Source: Leuctra nigra
Taxonomy: Eukaryota > Arthropoda > Insecta > Plecoptera > Leuctridae
DNA: 64,000 nucleotides
Direction: 5' to 3'
NCBI GenBank assembly: GCA_934045905.1
Contig: OW203773.1
Span: 19,765,246-19,829,245, forward strand
Under the pieces are notes generated by a model. That model had not been told where the DNA came from, did not search any database, and saw only the letters and a program-made list of their open reading frames with translations. The position numbers and the translations under genes are program-made. Within the stretch, counting starts at the first letter, position 1, and each line of letters begins with the position of its first letter. This document shows positions 34,501 to 43,013 of the stretch, piece by piece.

Positions 34501-37500
34501 CAAATCACAAATTCGCCAATTAGCTTTTTGCAGTGCGAATCCATATTTGTCACATGAACAGAAGGTTGGTGGATCAGATGCCCTACATTCTCGTTTATCA
34601 CTTTGCAGAACATCAACGTTATTGATGAGAATGGACAGTCACCACTGTTCCTCGCCGTCTTCAGCCGTGAGAAGGACAACATCAAGCTGCTACTGGATCA
34701 TGGTGCAGATGTAGGAATGTCGGTAAAAAGCAAGAACATCAAATTACGGCAGGAAACAAATGACAGTCGCACTATTCTTCACTGTGTGGCTGATTTAGGT
34801 GAGCCAGACATTATGCAGATACTCTTTGACCACGACAAAGAGTCCAAGAAGTTGGACGCTATCAAGGACGTTACTTCTGCAGGTAGGACAGCGCTTCATA
34901 TTGCAGCCTCTAAAGGGTCAGCACGGTGTGTAGAAATACTTTTAACTCAAGATGTCCAAATTTTTGCGACGACGATCGAGGAGAGTATTAAAGGTTTGGA
35001 GAAGACAGAGGTCACTGCCCTTCATCTAGCTGTAGCGAAAGGTAATCAGGAAGTTGTGAAGGCGTTTACGAAGTATTTTAAGTCACTTGAAGAGGCAAAC
35101 ACTGAGTTGGTTTTTGAGAAGTTGGCTATCGTGAAACAGATGGAAAGTTTGGTGCAAAGCCAGGATGTGGTGAACAAGGATGTCTTAAATATGTTACAGG
35201 AAAACCTTGAGTTTTTGAATGAGAAGATAGACCATGCAAATGAAACAAAACTGGAAAATGACACATCGAAGGTTACAGATGATCGGATGCTTGAGGCAGA
35301 GAAGAAGTTGGCGAAGAATAGGAACATGCACGAAGGATTCGGGATTGAGAATGGAAAGAAGATGACTAGATTGGAAGACGATTTGAAGTCAAAGTACAAA
35401 AATCAAAAATCTTATGATGAAAAGCTGAAAAAGTTGATGGCAAAACTGCTGGCCAGTGAAGATGTTCTGGAATCCAAACCTTCTTCTGTTGCAGGTGGTA
35501 CGAAATGTTCATCAATTTCTACCACAGAAAACAACAACAATGGAATGCTCAAACTTTTGGATGACAAGTTCAAACATTTGGTCATAATGAAGAAAGCCGT
35601 GATGCGAAAGTGTGCTCAGTTAGTTGGCACTAAGGAAGATCTATGTACTCAATTAAGATCAAAGAAATGTAAACAGTTGTGGGAACTAAAATCATCTTCC
35701 AGAGATCGGTACTGTGGAATGCTGATGGAATTGCTTAAAAAGGCAGACGCAACACCGAAGAACAAAGAACATGCCAAGTTAATTGACGACGTTGCCAAAT
35801 CTTTGAGCAATCGGGGAAGTCTTCTCCGATCAAAACTGAAACTACTCATCGACGAGGCGCTGACCCTTCCTGGTGACGACGCATTGAAAGTTCCTTTGTG
35901 GAAGATGAAGAGGTTGCTGGATGACAAGACGAAGAAAGAATTGTTAAAAGTAGATACTTTAGAAGCGCGTGTGGTCAATATTGAAGGCCTTTTCACAAAC
36001 AACGACAATGCAGAACCAGAAGATGATGTCAATCGTTTAAAACATCTCAAGGAATTGAATAAGATTGATTCAGGTCTGGCGCGCTCAATTTGTAGTTTCT
36101 GGTTGCTCCAGCCAACAAGAACAAATCAAGAAAATATAATTGCTACTCAGATTGGTACAGACACATTCGAGAAAACTCTAAAAAATAACTTGAGAGATAT
36201 TTGTGACATTGTTGGTAAGAAGATTCAGAGTATTCTGGAAGAAGAAACGCTCAAGGGACTGTTCAAGTTGCCAGAACTAGGAGATTATTTGAAGAAACCG
36301 GGGAATCCTGCATACAAACCAGATGAAACAATCCTAACAGCTACCAAACTTTTACAGGATCTGGAGAATGTTCAAAAGGACCCAAATCCAGCACTGGAAA
36401 AATCTATTCACGAATTGTGGCTGGATACTCCAATGAAATCAAGCGAGAAGTACTCACAGAAATTCAGAGAAATACGTGAAAACATCGTCATTGAGATTGA
36501 TCAAATACTTGACAAAGTAAAAACAGAGCTGGAAGAAGAAGCCGTCTCAGATATTTCTGTAATGCGAGAAGACTTGTTGGAGAATGCGATTGATTTGACT
36601 CCAAGAGATGTAATTGAATTTTTAACAAAGCTGGAAGTACTGGTCGGTAGCGTTGATCCAGGCCTTTCGAAACCGTTTCAAGAGACGAGACAAGTATTGT
36701 ACGTTGATACTATCACAGAAGAATTCAAAGAGAGCCTGAGGAAAAAGTTATCACTCTTATGTGACAATAATTTGGAGGTGAATATCAATGAATCAGTGGC
36801 GCACGAAGAGTTAATCAAGATGTTTAAAAGCAATTGTTTGGAAGAAAAAGTTGATAAGATTTTGAAAAGATTGGAGGAAGAAAAGGATGATGTGATTCAA
36901 ACACAGGATGGGGAAAAGAAGGCAATATTTCGATCAACATCTCTGGATGAAGCTAAGAAAAGTGGCGTAAAAACCAATGCCAAAGGATCTTCCGGTGAGA
37001 AGAAGGGACGCAGTTTGGAAAGAAGTGGCAAACCTGATGAAAAGAAAACAAGGTATTGGTTGAATAAAATCATATCACTTATCTCAGAAGAAGCAGTCAA
37101 GTTTGAGCTGAAGAAGTTATTGGAATTCAATGATAATGACAATGTGGGCACAACCATGAAAAAACTTTTGACGGAGATTGATAAAGTCGTCCACTACGAA
37201 TCCTTAAAGTTGTCCATTGATCAGTTATCTCTCGAAACAATCAAAAAACGATTCATTGATAAGAAGTCAACAGATTTCGAAAACAATACGATTCAACTCC
37301 ACGAGAATGTCCTGGCATTGGTGAAGGAGAGAATTGAAATACCCTCAGAACCTGACGTGCAAGTGGATAGTTCACTACTAATAGATATGGGGAAAGCTCA
37401 GATCTTCAAATTCGAATGTGACGCAATTACAGCTGAATACAAAACAGCGGACGAATGCACCAAATCATGCAGCATCACAACCATCAATAAGAAACTGTCT

Positions 37501-39135
37501 CTGATCAACCATCAACCCCCAGACGGATTCACTCCACTTCAAATCGCCTGCAAGCAACGGGTAAAAAGCGATTGCATCAGACCCTTGATAGAATCCGGAG
37601 CAGATCTCTCCATGACTTGCAAAGAGAACGGCAAAGAACGCACAACGATGGATCTGCTCATCTGTCGAATACCAGGTGCCGTAGAACTTCTTGGTGACAT
37701 TTTTAACTCTACAATTGACATGAAGAAGCATTATTGCCAAGTCGATTACAAGATATTGTTGCCGGACATTGATGAAGATGAAGAAGGGAAAACAAATCAG
37801 AATAACATGAAAGTAGTGGATTCTTTGGTTCAAACAGGAGACAAGTTCGAACAACAAAAACTATTGGAACACGCTCTAATAACCAGTTTTCTTCATTTGC
37901 AATGGAGGAAGATCAGCGTTCTGTACTACCTCCTTTTAATCATATATTTGATTTTCCTTCTTTTCCTCAATGTCCTTGTTATAAACAGATATTTTTACTC
38001 AAACCACGGAGTTTTAAATAGTACTATTACAACTCCATACTCAAACGACACAAACGACACAAATAACTTAAACGACACAAACGGCACAAACGTCGCGAGC
38101 CCAAACAGCATTGACATCATCATGCGGGCTTTGACATCCGTAATGCTATTCATTCTTCTAATATCCGAAGTAATTTACATAATCCGCATCCGTTTACAAC
38201 GAAATCGCATTGAATTCTGTATGAAGATTTTATGTTACCTTCTGACATTTCTTGTAATTGTTTGGACTGGCTGTCACAGTCAGATTGCAGCATTTGCCGT
38301 CCTTCTAGCCTGGTTTGAAGTCATCTTCATAGTATCACGGATACCATCCTACGGCTATTACATGCTGATGTTCTTGGAAGTTGGTACAACCTACTTTAAA
38401 TTCATAGCCTCCTTTGCATTCCTTATCGTGGGATTTGCAATCACCTTCATGATCACATTCAAAGACCATAAATCGTTCAACAGCACAACCAATTCACTGA
38501 CGAAAACAGTTGTTATGATGTCAAATGAATTCGAATACGAAAGCATATTTGGAATTTTTCCTGTCGACGATATGTGGACCGTTTCTTTCGCTCAGTTTGT
38601 GTTCCTGTTGTTCATATTCATCGTCGGCATCGTGTTGACCAACCTGTTGATCGCGAAAGCCGTCACGGACACTCCACGGATTGGTCGATTGCGGGCAAGA
38701 GCCAACTTCATTAGTATGCACGAGAAGATGTTCTCCAGTCGATACTTTCCCACATGTTGTCAGAATTTCTCTGCAGGGATGTTTAAGAAATGTGCGAAAT
38801 CCTGGAAATCTTGTGTTTGCCATCTGGGAAACATTCCATGTATTAACATAAATTTCTTTGAGACTTGGGAAATGAATTCAAAAGTCGTTCTTAAATTGCA
38901 CATACCGTTGAACGAGATGAAGGAACATGCGATTCCATTTGGCGTCAAACTGACCAACGCCATTTTGAAACAGGGTGACGAGAACAAGAAGATCTTCATC
39001 GCCAAGTGTAAAGAAGAGAATGAGGAGAAGGCTCAGGCAGAACTGAGGAAAGTTAAGAAGGAAGCGGAGAAGAAAGAAGGGAAACAGAAAGGAAAGAAGG
39101 GCAAGAAGGAAGAAATAGGGCAAGGGGATATCTGA
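22552..39135 (+). CDS. TRPA-type ankyrin-repeat cation channel, very long form (gene 1)
   Basis: Nine exons in one frame: 22552-22850, 24139-24226, 26434-26532, 27051-27281, 27583-27867, 32744-32833, 33417-33611, 34063-34308 and 34609-39135 (TGA 39133-39135), 2,019 residues. All have AG/GT borders with consensus donors such as GTAAGT and GTGAGT, and phases match. An acidic, Pro/Gly-rich N-terminus is followed by ankyrin repeats (SPLHLAIMAAW, FLPLHLAVKKGW, TAIHLAVE, TALHLAVS and others) to about residue 668. A helical insertion runs to about 1480, then one more ankyrin repeat (DGFTPLQIACK). Next come FLHLQWRKI and six membrane spans (about 1613-1641, 1684-1705, 1715-1734, 1735-1755, 1772-1794, 1836-1863), with a pore loop at about 1806-1826. 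The FLxLxWRKI pre-S1 motif and S4-S6 architecture fit insect TRPA channels (Painless/Pyrexia group), which are non-selective cation channels for heat, chemical or mechanical cues. The stimulus here cannot be told. Confidence 0.87.
22936..23303. mobile_element. TIR element with C-rich core
   Basis: GGGGCTGTGCGTAAAGGACG at the left pairs with TTCCTTTATGCACAGCCCC at the right, each followed inward by GTCACGCT-type words and poly-C runs. A fragment of the same family is at 25745-25832. It lies in intron 1 of gene 1. The rest of that intron has further G/C runs near 23390 and 23577 but no gene. Confidence 0.75.
24262..24857. mobile_element. TIR element interrupted by a second element
   Basis: Outer ends CAGAGGTGGAAGGCCCGAAG and CTTCCGCCCTTCTACCTCTG are inverted. 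The interior matches 12636-12785 but is broken by the element at 24418-24776. It begins about 36 bp after exon 2 of gene 1. Confidence 0.7.
24418..24776. mobile_element. Nested element with G/C homopolymer ends
   Basis: CAAGGGCGTATCCAG at the left and CTGAATACCCCCTTGG at the right are imperfect inverted ends. GGGGGCGCAACCCCC and a run of 18 G followed by CATGGCCCCC lie inside. Comparison with 12636-12785 shows that the older element was split at a CCAATC-like site. Confidence 0.65.
25050..25272 (+). mobile_element. tRNA-derived SINE, near full length
   Basis: The tRNA-like head includes a B-box GGGTTCGATTCCC. It is followed by the GGCCACGGCCGCCTCCTTCC body, CAT-rich stretch and GTGCGACGTTAAACACCAC tail. 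It is the best reference copy of the family in this window and lies in intron 2 of gene 1. Confidence 0.85.
25745..25832. mobile_element. Fragment of the GGGGCTGT/GACGTCC element
   Basis: CAAAACGTGACGTCCCACG, C-runs and AAGCGTGACGTCCTTGATG match the termini and core of the element at 22936-23303. Confidence 0.6.
25905..26035 (+). mobile_element. tRNA-headed SINE, second family (copy A)
   Basis: Contains CTCTCGCCCGGCAAGTGAGAG and GGTTCGAGCCCCGG (B box), read in parts, followed by GATATTTTTCACAACGCACA. The A-box half is missing. Copy B at 26233 is more complete. It does not fold as a functional tRNA in the visible span. Confidence 0.7.
26233..26385 (+). mobile_element. tRNA-headed SINE, second family (copy B)
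   Basis: GACCGGGTAGCTCAGTTGG is a good A-box/D-arm and GGTCCCGGGTTCGGG a T-arm, with an overlong anticodon loop. The non-tRNA body GATATTTTTCACAACGCACA follows. It sits about 50 bp before exon 3 of gene 1. A B-box remnant of the family is also at about 54326-54350. Confidence 0.75.
27942..28660. repeat. Foldback element: 306-bp arms, 107-bp loop
   Basis: 27942-28247 and 28355-28660 are almost perfect reverse complements; I saw one mismatch near the inner end (AGCTAGG versus AGCTTGG). The loop is purine-rich (AAGAAG words). It lies at the start of the 4.9-kb intron 5 of gene 1. The inner GGCGCATTG end resembles the inner ends of the foldback elements at 41532 and 58847. Confidence 0.92.
28661..29934. 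other. Intron 5 of gene 1, no feature recognised
   Basis: AT-rich sequence with an isolated GC-richer patch at 29200-29320. An 82-codon frame at 29188-29436 shows no recognisable motif and no splice context. Confidence 0.5.
30588..30660 (-). mobile_element. tRNA-like SINE head, copy 1
   Basis: On the minus strand it reads GTGTGGCGAATTGGCTCGG, then CCGGGTTCGATCCCCGTA, a T-arm with an intact pol III B box. It is followed by a conserved tail with TTTACG and TTTCTTCTTTGATA words. It is probably a SINE head rather than a working tRNA. Confidence 0.55.
31530..31602 (-). mobile_element. tRNA-like SINE head, copy 2
   Basis: Counterpart of the 30588 head in the second unit of the 945-bp duplication, with GACGGGTTCGATCCCCGTAC and several substitutions in the anticodon arm. 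Confidence 0.55.
31848..31916 (-). mobile_element. tRNA-like SINE head, copy 3
   Basis: On the minus strand CGGGCTGATAGCTCAGTTAG (D-arm, A box) and GCGTTCGATTCCCGATCCC (B box). The same TATCAAAGAAGAAAGG-type tail occurs beside all three heads, which groups them as one SINE family. Confidence 0.6.
32251..32279. repeat. (CTAA)n microsatellite
   Basis: Seven CTAA units at the edge of an unclassified repeat containing CCGTGTAACCTGTGGAGATG. Confidence 0.9.
32999..33283. mobile_element. MITE with 38-bp TIRs
   Basis: TGTTCCTAAGGCAGACACAC at 32999 and its reverse complement ending at 33283 form arms of about 38 bp with no visible mismatch. They enclose about 210 bp in intron 6 of gene 1. Confidence 0.85.
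33725..33990 (-). repeat. Short hairpin and unoccupied copy of the 46008 TIR element
   Basis: 33828-33990, read on the minus strand, matches 46040-46112 joined directly to 50822-50865, giving the uninterrupted site ...TTGTTGTGTGATGAATAG. A separate inverted pair GACGTCACACGCCG is at about 33730-33815. Both lie in intron 7 of gene 1. Confidence 0.7.
35077..37521 (+). other. Helical insertion within the ankyrin domain of gene 1
   Basis: About 815 codons (residues about 668-1482) between the ALHLAVAKGNQEVV ankyrin repeat and the DGFTPLQIACK ankyrin repeat. The composition is Lys/Glu/Leu-rich and predicts long helices and coiled coils (LEFLNEKIDHANETKLEND, then KYKNQKSYDEKLKKLM). Three degenerate units start near 36031, 36340 and 36613 with an L..L......D..L...I....W pattern. 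A basic linker (GEKKGRSLERSG) is near residue 1310. I do not recognise a named domain. Confidence 0.75.
37912..38661 (+). other. Six-span channel core of gene 1
   Basis: Hydrophobic segments at 37912-38000 (S1), 38122-38190 (S2), 38218-38277 (S3), 38278-38340 (S4), 38386-38460 (S5) and 38575-38661 (S6). A pore loop LTKTVVMMSNEFEYES lies between S5 and S6. The S1-S2 loop carries NST, three NDT and an NGT sequon. A conserved TDTPRIG follows S6, as in TRPA channels. Confidence 0.8.
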
Positions 39136-40689
39136 TCTGAACTCTACTCATGCGCTCTATACACAACAATCAGGGATGAAACGAGAACAGGGGCTTCTAT
39201 ACGTCCTGTTTCTTGTTATACAAGTGTAATTAAATGTATAAGTACTTACTTCCATGTATGTATCTAAACAAGGAATTCATTAGCAATTTGTTCAGATACG
39301 ACTGGAATTTATGCTAAGGTGATACGGGTGTGTACCACAATCCCATTCACTCCGTTTTGGTCGTGATCGTTTGCTCAAGAATGTGCCAAGCTTGCAGCCA
39401 TGGAGAATATGCTATCTGATAACCTGTCGTGACTAATGGTTACAATGGTGCACCCTCCAGGATGGCAGCCAAGGGATTTTAGTGATTTGATATTATCTTT
39501 TGTAATTACATAATTTTAACAAAACTGAAATAGGTACTATTTTTAAAATATGTAGATTTCACTGTAAACCATAATGTCAGTTAATGAATATTAAAATGAT
39601 TTATCACATGCTTTTTAACTCCATAATTTTGAAAAGTCAAACTGAAATTAGGTTTTTTATTTTTTTATTGTTATGTATATTTTTTATGTTTTCCATTCCT
39701 ATTTTAGTGGACTGGACAAACTTTGCAGTTTATTCACAACTAGGTCTGATACGATGTTCTAACAAGTAGTTACAACTAAAAAACCTAACAAGTAGTTACT
39801 ATTAGGTTAAAAAGATACACAAACTATCTTTTGTTCTGGCTGTAAAAAACGCTCATGGTTATTAAAATGATGACATTAATAATTGTTATTTCTGAGGATT
39901 TTATTGATACTGAATAATTGGGAATAATTTGCCATATTGTGATTTGTATTGTACACTCCCCCAAATAATAAACGGTACTTGGTACAAAATGTATTGGCTG
40001 CTGGGCCGGTTCCTTGGCAATCAATCCTTGTTGTTATCAATGAAATCAGAGCTCACCTAAAAGAGTTAGATAATGCGTTAGCACTGACTTCCTGGGATGA
40101 TGCCATCAAACCTTAATCAGTCAATTCATTTTCTTTCGAGTACCGTTTATTATTTGGGGGAGTGTACATTGTGAATGGTTCTAAGACTAACTAAAGCTGA
40201 ATCGTCCATTGTTATATCCCTGTGCTTACATAATAAAGGTTTAAAATTACAGTAATGTATTGTATTTTATTTTATTTCTTCAATCTATTTATAATGAATA
40301 TAGAAAATAGGGATAAGAAATAGGGTCAAGATATTTGAAATCACAATATTTACAGCTCCAGTGGCAGTAGGAATCAAACACTCCAATTCTCTGTTATGAT
40401 TTTTTATTTAGGGGTATGAGAATCTTCACGCAGTGTTCAATGATCCAGTACATCACGTGACTGACGTTGAACATATCTCGATATATTCTATGTTAGTGCC
40501 AGGTGAGTGGCACTATTTCATATCTGATACCTACTTATCTCTAGGGAAGTGTAACATGAAGTAATAAAAACAAATTTGTTCATTTTTTTATATTGCAGAT
40601 TCATCGTTTTTTTATTGGGAATCGTTAGAATGTAACACTGTTTAAGTGAGAAGTTTGTCAAAGGGATAAATCTAGGGAGTCGCATTAAC
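39136..40689. other. 3' flank of gene 1
   Basis: Holds the MITE at 39951-40167. An AATAAA lies at 40232-40237, 1.1 kb after the stop; whether it is the gene's polyadenylation signal is unknown. No further gene seen. Confidence 0.45.
39951..40167. mobile_element. 217-bp MITE, unoccupied copy
   Basis: GTACACTCCCCCAAATAATA at the left and TATTATTTGGGGGAGTGTAC at the right are perfect inverted ends. A second copy (about 55545-55835) has another MITE inserted in it, and a third partial reverse copy is at about 48795-48872. The intact sequence here (CTCACCTAAAAGAGTTAG, about 40052-40069) is the empty-site equivalent. Confidence 0.8.
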
Positions 40690-41010
40690 TTTTAATAAAG
40701 TTCGTTCACGATAAGAATATCACTGACGTTTTAGTCGATCACGTCGTTCATTGGTCAGTCACTTGAACACTGCCCTGTCAATGGCAAGACTTTCTTCTTT
40801 GTATTATTGAAATTGTATAAATTATGTCAAATACACAATTTTTAATAGTAGTAAATATTATAAATATTCAATAAAATTTATTTATTTTTATCTACAGCCG
40901 TATTATACACATTTTTTGATTATTATATTGATATTTACATGTTAAGGTATACGTTCACTTGACTACGGTAGTACACGCCGCCATTACGGGTTGCTATTCT
41001 AATCGTGAAT
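40690..41010 (+). repeat. Dispersed repeat, partner of 1040-1350
   Basis: About 300 bp matching the lectin intron 1 repeat in reverse orientation. Flanking 41011-41531 holds nothing recognised. Confidence 0.7.
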
Positions 41011-41531
41011 GAACTTTACGATTTTCTCAAAACCATATTTTCCCATTTATAGGAACAATTATTTCAAAAACTGTTAAATCTAGAGACCCTTTTAGACATA
41101 TTCCTCTCAGACTAATTATTAAAATGAACTTAAACCATAGCTATCTGCAATTGATAATGAAATTTAAATAAATACATTTTCATGATAATCTAGATCAAAA
41201 ATATTTTTTCAATTACTCAATGAGAAAATAAAAATTATTTTCAGGGCGTCATCAAAAATGTTTGAGCCAAGAGGCATAGTCTGATGCTTATCTTTTACTT
41301 TGAGCATGTATGGATCTTTTCAAATAATCCCGTAACACATGTTTTTGTTTTTGTATATTATTATACATTTGTTATTGTTTGAGGAATATTTTAGTAAAAT
41401 TTTAAGAATTTACTGTATATGAAAAGAAACCTACGTTTGCATTGCAAAGACTTTCGGTGGAGGTACTGCTTGAATAAGTACTTCACAATCATAAATGTAA
41501 GTAATAGATTACTATTTACATGTAAGATTGT

Positions 41532-41935
41532 ACCCATAAAAAACACTCCGTGTAAAAATACCAGCCAAGTCTCTACAACTAAAAAAAATTATGAAATCTA
41601 AAAAATTCTGCACTGAAAAGTAGTGATATCAAAAAATGGTCCAAGTCAAAACTTTATTTGAAAATCAAAAAATACTTGGCGCATCGTGTATACATAGTTT
41701 AGAAGCATAGACCAGATAGAAAATATACATCAAATATACATAATACATGTAGTATACCTATTATGCCCTAAAAAAAAGATGCGCCAAGTATTTTTTGATT
41801 TTCAAATAAAGTTTTGACTTGGACCATTTTTTGATATCACTACTTTTCAGTGCAGAATTTTTTAGATTTCATAATTTTTTTTAGTTGAAGAGACTTGGCT
41901 GGTATTTTTACACGGAGTGTTTTTTATGGGGATAT
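41532..41935. repeat. Foldback element, GCCAAGT family copy A
   Basis: The left arm (CCATAAAAAACACTCCGTG, then CCAGCCAAGTCTC) is the inverse of the right arm (GAGACTTGGCTGG, then CACGGAGTGTTTTTTATGG). Arms are about 150 bp around a central 100 bp. Inner arm ends carry TACTTGGCGCATC. Copy B is at 58847-59250. Confidence 0.85.
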
Positions 41936-41979
41936 CACTCCTTTTTTTAGTTTATTCTTAGAACTTGTGACGTCAATTA

Positions 41980-42941
41980 ACCACTAGAACGCTCCGCCTC
42001 CTGATACGTCACGAGTCACGTGACTTAGTGGCGGGAACATGGTTGTGGGCCAGCTCGTCGCCGCGCGCCATTAGAACACATAGGGAAGTCAGTTCGGTTG
42101 ATTCAAAAATCGTATTTCAGTGGCGAAAATGGTACCGAAATGTGTTGTGTCGGGGTGTAACATCAGCACAAAAGTTCCCTGAATAACATTTCATAGATTT
42201 TCTAGTAACATTGCTGTGAGAAAAGAGAGAATTATAAGAATTCGATTGAACGAACGGCTGTTTGCTGTGTTGGCAAAGCGACCGTGTTTTATTTGCTTGT
42301 TTAATTCCCTATACATGTACATAATTCCCTAACTTGACTCATTTGATCATCCTGCTATATAGGTGATTACCAAGTGCAATGCCTTCATACCTTCATACCT
42401 AGACGAAAATATTTACTTACTTCTAGTTTAGACCTACAAGAGTAAAAAATACCACCAACAAACTGTTTGTAGGTAAGTGGGTGGGTATAGGTAGGTATGT
42501 AGAAATAATCAACAAACCGTCAATAAATCCGTGAATAATAAACATCCGTAATGAAAATAACGTTCATCAGTGAATTATTCCTATTTAGTATAGGTACCTA
42601 TAGATTGCTTACATAAATGTAGAGAGTAAGAAATATTCAGCTTCCCGCGCTAGCAAAAGCCAGGAATCAACACATTTGTCTGAAGCCCATATCTCGGTAT
42701 AATATCCACTCACCAACAAACTATAACATTCTTTGAGTAGCCAATGGCCTTCCTACTTGCCTACATACTTCATAAAATAACTTTGATTAAAACAATATAA
42801 CTTTTTTAACGATTTTATCCACGTAAGTTGCTGCAGGAATCTTACGGCATCCTTGTTGGCCGGCAGAACTTGGGCCACGACAAAGCTGCCCCCTAGCGGC
42901 TGAGACGCGAACAAAAGTTAACTCCGCCCCGTTCTAGTGGT
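41980..42941 (+). mobile_element. 962-bp TIR element with THAP-like remnant
   Basis: ACCACTAGAACG (41980-41991) and CGTTCTAGTGGT (42930-42941) are perfect inverted ends, each followed inward by a CTCCGCC-type stretch. CAATT occurs directly outside both ends. Inside is a THAP-domain-like start (42129), so the element probably derives from a P-superfamily transposon whose transposases begin with a THAP finger. Confidence 0.75.
42129..42299 (+). pseudogene. THAP zinc-finger remnant
   Basis: From ATG 42129 the frame reads MVPKCVVSGC, the C-x4-C start of a THAP domain, then hits TGA at 42180-42182. The same frame continues with ITFHRFSSN, the family's FHxFP-like block, and later RPCFIC. The expected Trp is not visible. 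It is a broken remnant. Confidence 0.6.
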
Positions 42942-43013
42942 CAATTGAACAATTACTAAATCCATTAAAAATAGTCGCCATTGACAATTTGGTTTACTAA
43001 TGAAAATCTGCGT

